Below, piece after piece: positions 22,676 through 34,699 of a stretch of DNA of 64,000 nt. This DNA is from Isoetes taiwanensis (lineage: Eukaryota; Streptophyta; Lycopodiopsida; Isoetales; Isoetaceae): contig JAJEKV010000032.1 of the NCBI GenBank assembly GCA_021234155.1, positions 4,221,835 through 4,285,834 on the forward strand, written 5' to 3'. Position numbers and translations under genes: made by a program. The notes under the pieces were generated by a model. That model worked only from the letters and a program-made list of their open reading frames with translations, made no database searches and was not told the origin of the DNA. Each line of letters opens with the position of its first letter. Position 1 is the first letter of the stretch.

Positions 22676-23238
22676 TTAAGTTTTATAAGATGGTAAAGCA
22701 TTTATGGTAAGGCCTTTTTGCAAAGAGAGCAAGTGAGACCAAAGGTTAGCTATGTTGATCCCTGTTTTGTTTACTTTGAGAATGACAGCAGAATTGGAAA
22801 GACATTTCATTTTCTCAAAAACCATAGGAGAGTTTAAATGAATACCGTGCACAGTAGCAAGTTTAGATCCTAGTTGAGGACGTTCATTTTGAAGCATATT
22901 GTCCCAAAGCGACATCGAGAATGGACTTCAACAAAGAGGTATTTGGACACCATAAGGCTCGGGGAATGCCGGTGAGAAAGATCAATTGAAGGCATAACAC
23001 CAAGGAAATTGGGATCTTTCGAGTGATTATCCCATATTGGCGTGCGGTCAGAAAGAGGCTCCATTAATTTGCTTTGAAGAGTAAGATCCCGAAAATTGCC
23101 AAAGGAAATGAAAGCTGAGCCTTTGGACGAGATTTCCTTCAAGTTTGAAAGCTGAGATTGCTGATCTTCTTTTTGAAGTGCCAAAAAACAATGGAGAAAT
23201 GGCAGAGTTTTGGGCTTTAGGTTAAAATCGCTCTTCAT
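22676..23238 (-). pseudogene. LINE ORF1 N-terminal fragment (copy C)
   Basis: Begins MKSDFNLKPKTLPFLHCF and contains FISFGNFRDLTLQ and PIWDNHSKDPNFLGV, equivalent to ILFGNFDNLLL and PHWDNLSADPDHRGI of LINE B ORF1. After a frameshift near 22960 it continues as LSNSAVILKVNKTGINIANL, matching LSNSAVIIKVQKCGIKLEKL. It stops where the internal deletion begins. ORF1 proteins of plant LINEs bind RNA; this one is only a fragment. Confidence 0.6.
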
Positions 23239-23446
23239 TTTGGCAATGATAAAGCGCAGTGGATCAAAGACAAAGGGGAAATTGAATCGATCAAAAGCAG
23301 GGGAGGGTCGGAAAAGAAGGGAGAAAGTGGAAAAGCTTGAGAAACATGAAAGGAGAACACATGAAGATCAAATTTAGACTAGATGTTGAAAGGAGAACAC
23401 ATATAGTGGTGTCCATTTCAATTAGATGTGTTTGTTTGTTTGCTTG

Positions 23447-23760
23447 GTTTGGTTGCTCTCGGTTTGGAAGTGCAACATTTGTAACTACTTTGGTTTTGTA
23501 TTTCCTTTGGACGGTATTTTTAAGTAGGACTTGCGAGAAAAAGATGATTCACAAAGTAAACACATTACTAGATCCGGACAAAAGAAATTTACGGTTTACG
23601 GACATAAGAAATTACACAAAGTTTACGTCATATATTAAGGAAAAACCATCGGTGGTTGTCTTACGGGGAAAAGCAAGCTCGAAATTACACAAAGTTTACG
23701 TTTTAGGTACTACATAGAAGGAAAACCATCGGTGGATACTTTACAAAAAAATCAAGCTCG
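23447..23760. repeat. right block of the duplicated 3' flank
   Basis: CGGTTTGGAAGTGC..GTCATATATTAAGG (about 23458-23640) repeats the sequence found at 21639-21822, left of LINE copy C. A shorter internal repeat, ACCATCGGTGG..AAGCTCGAA, follows twice (23646-23683 and 23726-23762). Confidence 0.75.
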
Positions 23761-23845
23761 AAGCTCTAAACCTTAAACCAAAAAAAAAAAACAAGCTCTA
23801 AAGGCTCTTTGGACATTATATTGGCTAGTGATCAGGAGGGGGCAT

Positions 23846-24100
23846 CTACAGCTCCACATAAAGATAAAGTCCATCAGATTGCATGGTCATCTGCAAAACA
23901 CGCTCCTCATGAGGCAAAACACGGTCAATCCACTACTGAACTCTCTTAGAAACTTTAGCTCCTTGCTCAATGACTCGATTGACTTCCCTGCATGAAAATT
24001 TAGCAACAAAGGTCATTTGCATGGCCCCATTGCTGGAAGTGGAGGAAGCCGGGGAGGATTCTGCGTCGGCCTTCCTGGCCGTGTACTTGATCCTGGCCAT
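23846..24100 (-). pseudogene. small unknown protein with histone-tail-like N-terminus, one in-frame stop
   Basis: From an ATG at 24100 the minus strand encodes a protein of about 84 codons starting MARIKYTARKAD, reminiscent of the MARTKQTARK start of histone H3, then a Ser-rich linker, MTFVAKFSCREVNRVIEQG and ERVLQMTMQSDGLYLYVEL. A TAG at 23935-23933 interrupts it; the frame beyond the stop remains coding-like up to 23846. A TATA-like CTATATAAT lies about 110 bp upstream. The histone fold is absent, so it is not H3. The layout (about 80 residues, strand-helix-strand) loosely resembles the small proteins at 41-42.5 kb, but this is weak. Confidence 0.35.
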
Positions 24101-24288
24101 GTCTCTCTGGAAGAAATTGGAGGACTGAGTGATCTGAATGGGAAGAACAAGGAACTGGATGTCGGAAGTGAGTGGAAGACAAAAACATCGCGCGAAAAAA
24201 TGGCATTATATAGAAACGGCGGTAAAGGTGCCATCAATGTCCTTGCCTCGGAACCCGAGCCCATGCAAGCATACCTAGATTTTTTTCG

Positions 24289-25060
24289 TGAAGAGAATGT
24301 TCTACATAAATTTATTCTTTACATTCGAATCTAAAAGTTATGTGATGTAACTTATGTGATGTAAAACAATTTGACCATATGAAACTTATATAGACCATAT
24401 TCAAGTGATGATCAATAGTTCAAGTGTTCAAGAGAATGTTCTACATAAATTTATTCTTTACATTCGAATCTAAAACTATGGAAGCATCAATAGTTAAAAG
24501 AAACAATGTAGACAAGTCATGATTTCAATATAAGGCACATTGTGGCACTTAAACTATGGATGCATTTGAAGATGCCTTAAACTAGTGCATTTTACTCTAA
24601 CTAGTGCCAAAAGGCAAATTCCAATAGGCATTTAAAACTATGGAATCATAAATAGTTCTAATGTGTTCTAATTAACCCAAAACCCATAACACACTTATGA
24701 AGTTAAAAGAAACGATGTGACCATATGCAAGTGATGTAGAAACTTATGTGACCATATGTAGAAACTTATGTGATGTAAAACAATTTGACCATATGAAACT
24801 TATGTAGACCATATTCAAGTGATGATCACGGAATTATGGCTAAAGAAATGGAGCTAGATTTTCACGCTTATGTAACAGATAGGTAGTGAATAAGTTCACA
24901 GTATTAACTAGCAATGAGATTAGCTATAGTTTCACGAAAATTTTGCAAAAGGATAGCAATGAGATTAGCTATAGTTTCACGGTAATTTGGCAAAGTTCAC
25001 AGTATTAACTAGCAATGAGATTAGCTATAGTTTCACGGAAATTTGGCAAAAGGAATGGCT
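24289..25060. repeat. complex short-range direct repeats
   Basis: Interleaved direct repeats. AGAGAATGTTCTACATAAAT plus its following TTTATTCTTTACATTCG occurs at about 24292 and 24430. TGTGATGTAAAACAATTTGACC with the following ATATGAAACTTAT occurs at about 24353 and 24770. CAATGAGATTAGCTATAG with TTTCACG occurs three times (about 24912, 24957, 25012). No gene is recognised. Confidence 0.75.
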
Positions 25061-26005
25061 GCTCATGGATTCCAGGGTGCCAGGGGTCCATGAACAACCA
25101 ATCCAACCTAAATTTGTGCATAGGTCCAAGACAACTGTGCATCAAGAAGGCATCCAATGCCCCCACATTAACCCATTTACTAGAAATAATTTTTTAATTG
25201 CTTATATGTGAAGCCCTTTCATTTGGGTTAGGCTTGTGGGATATACGCTAGCAATAACCATTGGTTTTTTTTTCTAGGGTTCACGGTTCACTTCCTTCCG
25301 GATCTGCCCTAAACCTGAAGTCGCCAGCAAGAGTGGTACATGTATGAAGTGATGGATCCTTCCTATGCATGCGAATTCTGCTAGGAGCAGAAAAGATGCT
25401 TTTTATACATATATTTTCCTAATTTGGTTGCATGGCCTTTTTGGGTTGGCCTTTTTTGATCTCAGTATCGATTGCTATTTAGAGCGGGGACTTTATGTAT
25501 GCAATCGATTTGTTCCAATCTGTTTTGTAATATAAGTGTTCATGTTTTGTATCCGGGGAAGTTTTGTCTTAGAGCCCTTCCAAATCAAAAGCAAGTGTTA
25601 ATACAAATACACATCAATCTGATATTTCCAAACCGGGCGGGGATATTTGTTTTATTCAAGAAAAAAAAAAGAAAGCGATTACAATAGAAGTCCAAAATTT
25701 GACTTCAAAAATTAAGCTTGTTTGTTGATGATCAAACGACAAACATCAAGAACTTAATAACGACGCATACATCATAGTTGCACACAATATAAATCAGACC
25801 CTTCGATCTGTTTGTTTCACTTAAAGCTTCAAGTACGAGGGCGCAACACTAACTACATTCCAAGCGTGGCGAATATTTAATCCTCTTCGTCGATAGCACA
25901 TCGGGGAGATTTGTCTAAAATCTTTTCCTTTGTCGCCTTCACAAAGTTTGTAAACAACTTTGGTTTCCTTTTAGCCTATGTTTTGTTTTTGTGCCATATC
26001 AAGTC
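25061..26005. other. intergenic DNA
   Basis: No gene is recognised. An A-rich run near 25659-25672 could be the tail of a retroelement remnant. Confidence 0.4.
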
Positions 26006-28641
26006 TTATTGAGCAAACTTGGGTAGCATAAACAATGCCTTTTGGCTCGTTAGAACATAAAATGTAACCGTGGCGATCTTGGGACTTTTTTTGTAGTAAG
26101 TTCCCTCTAAAACTTCTTCCCCTTTATAAAACCAATTCCCATAGGCTTCAAAATCATGCGAACCACATATTTCTCTTTTCGTACACAATAATATCCAAAA
26201 TAAAGTGTCCTCATCATTGTCCTTTGAGCTGCGACAGTGAAGTTATCTCCTTCCCTTACCAAATCACTCAACACACGGTGCATCTCGGAAAATAGAGCTC
26301 TTTTTTTCGGATCTGCGCCTTCGTATTCATCAGCTATAGCCTTGCTTGGCTCAACAACTATCTGAGCTCCCAATCATCTACATATTCCTTGTTCGGACAC
26401 TTCTCCCATTGTGCATCAAGGCAATATGCACAAAAACAAGATAAGCGCCTTATATGCAATTGCGTAGGAGATGCTAAGTTAAATGCATGCCTGAGAATGA
26501 ATGTTCCTCGTGTCCTCCACGGTCTTAGCACCCCATGCATTCTTTCTATCCACATTTTTCACTTCCCAAAAGCGACCTTCTTCTTTGGTTTCTTGTTCAC
26601 ACTTGAAGATGGAGCAACAGCAGTGAAATTCTCCCGGCTATATTCACAATATCGCTGACACATTCTACTTTTTGGGATTGTGATCTCTTCATCATCTCCC
26701 TTAGCCACCATTTCAACTCTGCAGACCTTCCCATCATGCTCCCCTTTGCCGTGATTGGGCAGAAAAATTCCACATCATTTCAATGAGTGTCTCATGAGAA
26801 TACCTTCCTACAAAATAGAATGGCGAGGCGACTTTGAATTGGGATGCTCCATCCGAAAATACCCAATGCTTTTTTGGATGTATGCCTGTTCTTTCATGAA
26901 TTCGTGATGCATCATAAATGCATCTTTGAATGGATCTATTAAGTGTGTCATGTTTTGTATCATCGGATATATAGTAATGGGTGTCCTTGATGACATCACG
27001 ATGAAGGCTCCAAATAGTATGTGATTTGTACAAGAATGGTGACCTGTTTGCTTGTCCAAGTCTGTGATTGAACTTGATCCTGCAGACTGAATTGTGAAGT
27101 TCTCTGCAAAGTCTACTCTGAGATACAATAACCCCAAAAGGGAGGTTGTCTAACATATCCCTAAACCGCATCGCTTGCCATTTGTGCCCTAAAGGCATTA
27201 CCTTTCGAAACTTTGCCAATCTGTCAATCAATGTGTGCATAAGATCTTTTGGTTTTGTTTTTTCCTCCACAGCCATTTGGAGTATCTTTCTTGGGTTTCC
27301 CCACTTATCCTTACCTCCTTCCTCATAATCCCAAGTACTCCCAACTCACAAATCCTTCTTGGACAACTCTAGAGGACACACGTGTAGGCGAGACACACCA
27401 CACTTGCTCACAATCTCCATAAATGCAATCTTTCTTGTGGAATTCTTGATTTTCTTCTTTAGGACACAATATGGATTGCCGAGCTGAAAGTGGTTGACTT
27501 ATACTTCTTAGTCTTGGCAGCACATAGTTGGCTGTAGATTGGCATACCTCACATGCGGGTGCAACATTCTACATGCATATTTCTAAGTGAATTTAAGCCA
27601 TCCAAGAGCATCTGCAGTCTCACATGATGAATGCAACAACATGAATTGAACTGTTTGTTTCGGTTTCATTACATACCATGGTTTTAGTTTTTCAAATGCT
27701 CTTTGGCCAATTGTAATTTAGGTCTTTGCTCTTTGAATTTAATGAACATCTCGACTGCAAAACATAATCAAGAAATATGTGAGTAACATGTCAAATAACA
27801 AGTACACATGAACATGTAACTCTACTCTAAGCGCAACTATAAACCGCCACCGTAACTCACTATGACAAATGTAAAACACAAACTACAAACATACAACCCG
27901 CAACTAATGGTCATAAGCGCAACACCAACCAGAATCGCAACAAACATAATCACAAACCGCAACCCCGACACATAACTTCGAACACTTGCTGAAACACTAA
28001 GCTTTGTAGTCTAACTATTTAACATGCTCTCGCAACACAAACTGAAACTATGTAATGGAGCTCAAACACTAAGCGCAACATCAAGCCGGACTAACAACCT
28101 AAGTTGAATCTCGACCACCAAGCTAAAGCAGCTCGAAATGTTTAAGTTGCATATTAAGAACTGTACTTCAAACCTTAGTTGCAACACCAACTACATCTAC
28201 ATAAGCTGCAACAACAACTACATCTACAAATGATGCACATATCCCCAAAAAATCAACAAAAGATAATTTGCACCTGAGTATCCTCCAGATAATGTGTCTT
28301 CTGAACTTCACATCCTTTGCATTAGGGGAAACTCTTGTATTTGTGTCCCAAAAACTTTGAACCAGTTCAATGACATATTTGTCAATTGAGTCAAACCTCC
28401 GTGACCTTCTAAAATATACCCATCCCTCCTTATTAAACTCCACTTCTTTACGTTTTTCCTTGGCTGCTGCAATACATCTAGGATGGACTCCCAAAACTTT
28501 TCCCAAACTTCTCTTGCTAATAGCTTGATTTAAAGTCTCCTTCCCAATAGACATGGCAAGTACACTTCTTCTTGCAGCCATAGAATCTAAACTACTAGAT
28601 CCTTTTATAGTCTGAATAGATTCTCGAATGTTCTCAATCAC
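26006..28641 (-). pseudogene. transposase-like gene of the SDG-x-SQFK / HGKG-x-x-DG type, decayed
   Basis: Minus-strand pieces in the right order make up one large protein. The N-terminal region is 28641-28168 (with TRVSPNAKDVKFRRHI). The central region is 27276-26734 with VFSDGASQFKVASPFYF (about 26860-26815). The next strand motif, NHGKGEHDG (about 26756-26731), is in another frame. The C-terminal region is 26373-26006 with YYCVRKEKYVV and WFYKGEEVLEGTYYKK. The conserved aspartates of SDG and of HGKGxxDG are the likely catalytic residues of an RNase H-like transposase family often annotated only as hypothetical protein in plants and animals. I do not assign a named superfamily. Several frameshifts and a long AT-rich gap (27530-28160) show it is dead. 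Terminal repeats were not found. Confidence 0.5.
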
Positions 28642-31600
28642 ATGGCTTTTGACTCCTTCAAGTGATCAGCAGTGACATCCTTCATTTCTTTGTGCTTCAA
28701 GAAATCATTTAGCACTTCCCTTTTATCTTCCAAATCCATTTGACAAACTTGCCTTTTGAATGAGAACACTAGTTAGACACAATCTTTTGTTTACTCACTT
28801 GATTGGCATAAGCTTTGGACTCCAGCATCAAAGCATTCTTCTCTTCTTTTTTTCTCTTTCTTTGTTTCCTCTTCTTTAGAGTCTCCTGCTCTCTTGTCCT
28901 CTTCCTCTTTCCCATAAAGTTTCTTTGCTCCACTTCTTCCATCTTGATTGCTTTCATAAAGCGCCACCTTAGCACCTATAATAGTCCTCGCTTACAAAAT
29001 TAACGAGACGTAAGAAAGTATCATATAGAAAAGGAATTACATAGCGTAATACTTTAAGTCTTCAATATGCCAAAAAAAAAAAAAAAATCAGAATTCACCA
29101 CATTAAACCGGATATATTTTTCATGCATGGCTCTTGAATGCATGCTTGGGATATTTTTACGGATGATTACAAGAAGGAAACCAAATCTACATGCAAATCA
29201 AACACAAAACAAAGAGAGCACTACAATCAATTTTAATTGCTAGAATGAGAATAATCTGTGATTAAAAGCAAACTTTGAATGGCAACATACCCAAATTTTA
29301 GTCTTCAAACGAAATTTCAAGAGGCCTTACAATCTTGAAATTGAATTTGATCTTACGCAAATAATAAGAGACCCGAAAAAATTTAAGGAAACCAAAGGTA
29401 CATGCAAATAAAAAACAAAGCAAAGTCATGTCTATTGAAATCAAATTACAATGAAAGAAATCTTGGATTCAAAGCAAAGCAATAGACCCGAAATTTTGTC
29501 TTCGAAAGAAAGTATGCAAAAAGGCTCTACATTCTTGTAAGGCCGAATTTGATCTTCTGTCAGACCCAAATCTTAGGAGAAAGTCCATACATTCTTCTTC
29601 ATCAGTGATCAGTGATGGTGCACCGAAAATTCTCCCCCAAATTTTGAATTCTCTCGGGCGGGCGGTGGTGGTTGAAGCAAGAAACGAAAAAAAGTAAGTG
29701 GCTAACTACCTTTCGAACTAATTTTCGAACTAATTAGGGGGGGACAGGGGGACAACTAAAATAAGACACTATACCATGCTTTAACCCAGTATCATTTTCT
29801 ATCCATATAATAATTGCGCCATATAAACCGTCATGTGGAAGAATTTCATGAAGACTGGACGTTGATGGATTCGCAAGTCGAGATGTCGTCTCTCAAGGTG
29901 CAATGATCAATAAATATGCATGAAATCAAGATCATCCACATGCACTTAAATTGTTCAAGGAAATGAAGGAAGAGGGAGTACAATCCAAGAGAGTCACTTT
30001 TTAAAAGCATATGGCAGCATAGGTTGCATTGCATGAAGCAAGTTCATACACAGTCATATTATTCAAGACGGGGAGAACCTTAGATATTACTTTATGGAAT
30101 ACACTTGTTGACACATAAGCAAAGCCTGGGAGCATGGAAGAGGCATGTAGCATATTTGAGCCAAATCGATGCCAGACCATTTGATCCATTAATAACAGAT
30201 GCTCATTAAGGATAAAAAAAAATGCAACATTCAACATTATAACTAGACATGTATGATTGTATTTTGTTTCAAAATTCTTTGTGCTTAGTGTGTATTAAAC
30301 GCATGAAATTGTAGATCAGTGTATGTCTAAACCCCCATTGCCCCTCTAGCTAAAGCATCTATACTGTTGTAGAGAGTAACAAGAATACAGTACTTGGCCG
30401 GAAGTACTCTAGCATACATTTCTTTATTTGAAATCTGAAGCAAATAGCAGTAAGATTTGCCATAGATACATTGGTTCAATGACAATCAGAACAATATGAT
30501 TAGCACATTACAATAAATTTGGTTCAAATTTCTTGTAGAGAAAGGCGTCTGCCAGCTATAGCTATAAAGTATAACATGCCCACCTAGCTTTGGGAAATAT
30601 TCGTGGACCAAATCCTCAAAAGCAAGCTAATAAACCTGGTAACCTAGTAAACCTGGCGATGAAGAAGCTTATTTCAATGCCCAATTTTTCTGTTATAGAT
30701 GTCTCTGGCAATAAATGTTATAAGTTTCTTGGCTCCAAAGTAAATTGCAGGGCCTATGGTCTCTGCACGAAAAACAGGACGATTGTTCAGTTAAACATTT
30801 TTGTATGTTCTCCTGAACTGAGTTATAATGTCACCATAGCTTCTTGCAAAGAAAACACAACATAAAAGTACACAACTGCCTCATTGACTGTTAGTTTCGC
30901 CATAGTTAAACTAGCTAATGCATAAATAATCTACAAGAAGGTACAATAAGAAGGGTAGAAATTGTTAGTGTCCTCTGGAATTTTCCACATTGCCTTGGAT
31001 CTTTCATGAGTCTCAGACTCGTAACGGCGTTTGCTCAGGCAACTCATGTATTTTTGTAGGCCACTGTGATACTCCACATGGCCTCCACGCATTGGACATT
31101 TTTCAGAGCTCTGAACATCATCCCATGGCAGTACAAGAATATAAATTACTTCAGCTTAAGCCCAGCGTGTTTATCAAGCTGGATCAATTTGCAGCGCATT
31201 CCCTGCCAGTTAAAACTGAAACAAAAATTAAACTCCTGCATGGATATTCAACAGATAATCCCATGGAGCAAATAATAGAAAAACAAGCTTTAGACATTTA
31301 ACCATGATGACTTTCCAGCTCTAGCACATTCTATTGTCTTTTTCCAGCATCTCTTATCTTGAAAATAATAGAAATGCTACATTCTTAGCACATTCAACAA
31401 ATAGCACATGAGATTGACAATCTTGACGTTTTCAGAATTTTGGGTGCCAGGCATGCAAGTTACATAAAGCTTCGAAACAAGGAGTAAAAATTCTTTTATT
31501 ATGTAAACGCCATCACCAGAAGTGGATTTTAGCTATGTGGCAGATGCTGGCTTGCAACGTTATGTTGTTCCCCGTGCAGTTAAGGTCATAGTTACAGATG

Positions 31601-32990
31601 CTAATGGGGAAGGTTGCAATGTGTTGATAGAGCTACTTATTGAAAATTGCAATTCCCCAAAGGGCTTGAATGTATAGTTATAATATAGAAGGCAATCATT
31701 TATGAGTCTATAATGTGTTGAGTTTTGCATAAAGAACTTGACAGAACTGAATGGGATTGCACAATACCAGTAAGAAAAGTTTCATAATCATGGTGTTCCA
31801 TAAGATGGTTACAAGGCCCTGTTGCTAGAAGAGATGATGCAACTAATGCTACAATTGAAATTGAGGTCTTTGGGTCTGCTTATGAATAAGATATCTTAGG
31901 CATGGTGCCTTCACAAGCTCCAGTCAAAATCACTATCAGTTCTTATAAAACAGTAATCTGTTACTTGCCCAAACTCATATCTACACACTGGACCATAACA
32001 ACTGGAACAACCAAACATAATCAGAAGAATGCAATTAGTTACCAGTTCCTAAGACCTTTTGTCAATGCTTCCGAGAGTTGTACAGTCAGAATGGTCCTCG
32101 TCCAGTTCAAACCTGAACTAACCCTGTACTATGTGAAATGACAACTTCAATGCTTCCATCTGCTTTCGGTCGCCAGTATCCACTTTCAGCATGCATTGGT
32201 TCGTCAGAGCTTGTTTTCCATGTCCTTTGCATATGCACAATAACTAGCTAGAAAAGAGATGGTTAGATCCTAAGGTATAAGAAAAAAGATATTCGCACTG
32301 TGTAACTTCCAAAGCAGAAATAGTAGTCTAATGACAGACCGCTTTGTGCCAGGCAGAACCGATGTAAGAAACATACCTAAGCAATAGATCCGTAGATCCT
32401 TGGTGTTGCAGATCATTGGTAAATAGATCAAGAGCTATTGAACTCTTCAACAAAACCTTTTGAAAATGGATTTAAGGCATGCTGCTTCTGCATGCATAAA
32501 AACAAAATGAGAGCATATTCAACATGGCTGGAATCCGTTAATGGCATGCAACAAAAAAAGGCCACAGAGGGCACAAAAGAAGCATTTGCCTGTCCGGAGA
32601 TCGGTTGGGCAGAAATGAAGCATGATGGTTCAAAACTGGGTTTAGGTTCTGATCACCGTGAGACCGAAAGAAGAAGAACTCCCAACGTAATTTGCCAGAG
32701 CTCCAAGCTCCAGCTCCAACCTCCATGAAAGCTCCAGCTCCAAGCTGCAAATAAAAGCTCCAGCACCAACCTCACTACGATTTTCCAAAAACGCTCTGAA
32801 ACCCTAAGAGATATTGTGCAAGTGGCCAAATAACCCTAACGTAAATCTATGACTGCCTCAATAGCATAAACGGGAGCACCATAGCAGCAAGGTTTTGGTG
32901 GCAAGAACACCGGTTAGCCGGTTTTCAGAAATGCTGCCAATCAACATAAATGACCGCCCATTTACACCCAATAATGGGTTTTTAGCAGTC
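28642..32990. other. intergenic DNA with a few weak coding remnants
   Basis: No convincing gene. A Lys/Glu/Arg-rich minus-strand frame at 28975-28769 may be the nuclear-signal N-terminus of the transposase-like gene to its left. Around 31519-31650 the plus strand reads DFSYVADAGLQRYVVP..VKVIVTDANGEG, resembling the YTVPxGVxxIxVDxxGAxG opening of some glycine-rich proteins, but the frame closes soon after. All other open frames are short and without domain signal. Confidence 0.4.
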
Positions 32991-32994
32991 ATTG

Positions 32995-34695
32995 GCATAT
33001 TTTGAGCATATACTGGTATATACCTAAAACATGCCACAAACCCACATAAACAAGGGTTTGCCCCCCTAGGGGCAACCCAAAAAGGGCATGGGAAAAAAGA
33101 AAAGGAATAGAAAAAGGAGGGGGAAAGAGAAGGGAAAAATGGCATTGAGAAAAAGGAAAGAAGGAAAGAAGGAAATGGTGGGAAAAGGAAAGGTAAGGAA
33201 AAAGGGGAGCAGGAAAAGGGTGGGAACAAGGAGGGGACGAAAAAGAAAAAGAGAGGGGAAAAGAAGAATAGGGAATATGGAAATAAGGCACAAGAAAAAG
33301 GGAAAAAAGGAAGGATAGATAGATAGATAGTATTTTAACGTCACGCCACTAGGCAACATCCAACTGGACATGTGACCCACACACCACACTACATTGCTTT
33401 GTTGGGCCCTGCCCCCAACCACTTTACATTGCGTCTGTGGGTTTTGACACCCAACAGTTCAGAGTGCGATTCTGGGCGGTCTCGAACTCGAGACCTATAG
33501 TTGCTAGACCTAGTGTATTACCACTAGACTAAACGCCCAGACGCACGGGAAAAAAAGGGAAGAGAAAAGGGGTGAAGAAAGAGGAAAATAGAAGCGAAAA
33601 GGGCATCGATAAAAGGATTGACAAAAAAGGTTAAATAGAAAAGGTGAGGAAAGAGGACGGGAAAAGGGAGAAAGGGACATGGAAAAGGATAAAGGGGGGA
33701 AGGAAAAGGGATGAGAAAATGGAAAAAAAGACACGGGGAATAAAGAAAAAGAGAATGGGAAAAGAAGAAGGGGGAAAATGGCATGGGAAAAAAGGGAAGA
33801 AGGAAAGGGTGAGGAAATGAGAAAAGGGAAGGGCTACGTGGCTTGGGAAAAGGTAAAGGGAAAGAGAATTGAAAAGAGGGGGAAAGGGAAGGGGAAAAGG
33901 GCATCGAAGAAAGGCGAAGAGGGAAAGGGTGGGAAAAGGAAGAAAAGGGAAGAGAAAAAGGGGAACATGAAAGGGTGGGGAGAAGGGCATGGGGAAAAAG
34001 AAAGAAAAGGGAAAAAACAAAATGAAGGGACAACGGGAAAGAGAACCTAGAAGAAAGAGGAAAAAGAAAATGTGAAAAGGGAAGGGGAAAAAGGAAAGGG
34101 AAAAGGGGAAAGAGGTAAAAGCTGAAGAGAGTGAAAAAGGAAAGCAGAAAAACACCATCGGAAAAAGGAGGAGGGAGGGTGATGGAAGGGGAAAGGGAAG
34201 AGAAAAATGGCACGGGAAAAGGGAACGCATAAGGAAAAAAAAAAGAAAAAAAGAAAAAGGAACGAAAAAAGAGCACGGAAAAAGGGAAGAGGGAAAGGTT
34301 GGAGAAAGGAGGAAAATGGAAGGGAAAAGGGGGATCAAGAAAATGGTGGAGTGAAAGGAAAGGAAAAGGGCATGTGAAAAGCAAAAGGGGAAGGAAAGAA
34401 AAAGAGGGGAACATGGAAAAGAGGAACGAGAAAATGGGAGGAGGAATGGGCAAGGAGAACTTGGGAGAGGGAAAGGGTGAAGAAAGGGGAAAAAGAAGCA
34501 GAAAAAAGAGCATGGAAAAGGGAAAAAAGGAAAACAAGGTGCTGCGCACGGAGGGTTGCCCTCCGTGACCCGAGAGTGAAATGGCTTAAATCACACTTCA
34601 AAGTCATGTTTTTGAGTATATACTGACATATACTTGGAATATGCCACAAACCCACATGGATGAGGGTTTTCCCCTTAGGGGCAACCCAAAAAACT
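32995..34695. repeat. polypurine block bounded by a direct repeat of about 85 bp
   Basis: Left boundary (32995-33085) and right boundary (34605-34692) are related direct repeats sharing TATGCCACAAACCCACAT-like sequence and AGGGGCAACCCAAAAA. Between them about 1.4 kb of the plus strand is almost purely G and A (GGGAAAAGGGAAAGG-like), broken only by a SINE (33314-33540). The right end carries GGTGCTGCGCACGGAGGGTT, also found at 14.1 kb, so this is a dispersed repeat family. Long mirror-type purine runs can form triplex (H-) DNA. The long open frames through it are compositional artefacts. Confidence 0.75.
33314..33540 (-). mobile_element. tRNA-derived SINE nested in the polypurine block
   Basis: On the minus strand the insert starts GGGCGTTTAGTCTAGTGGTA (33538 downward), where TAGTCTAGTGG fits the polymerase III A box. 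It continues to GAGTTCGAGACC, close to a B box, and the tRNA-like part ends near 33474. A tRNA-unrelated body follows and the 3' end is a (CTAT)n tail (33330-33314). Flanks GGGAAAAAAGGAA and GGGAAAAAAAGGGA could be a target duplication, but the surrounding purine repeats make that uncertain. The structure is typical of plant tRNA-derived SINEs; the family name is not assigned. Confidence 0.7.
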
Positions 34696-34699
34696 GGAC

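Larger units (their letters stand above)
22095..23340 (-). mobile_element. internally deleted LINE (copy C)
   Basis: A minus-strand LINE derivative that keeps the ORF1 N-terminus (23238-22676) and the 3' ORF3 (22618-22115) but lacks the rest of ORF1, the endonuclease and the reverse transcriptase. Both retained parts match LINE A or LINE B at the protein level. Borders are approximate: no poly-A is visible, and the element sits between two same-orientation copies of a repeat of about 190 bp. Confidence 0.6.

Noticed and set aside
24000-24100. Histone H3 gene
   Set aside because: Only the first dozen residues resemble H3; the histone fold is absent.
33474-33538. Functional tRNA gene
   Set aside because: A and B boxes are present but no full cloverleaf is evident and a (CTAT)n-tailed body follows; SINE is the better reading.
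33524-34549. Long minus-strand open frame (341 codons of Phe/Ser/Pro/Leu) and its neighbours
   Set aside because: Produced by the polypurine strand bias; composition is monotonous and no domain is present.
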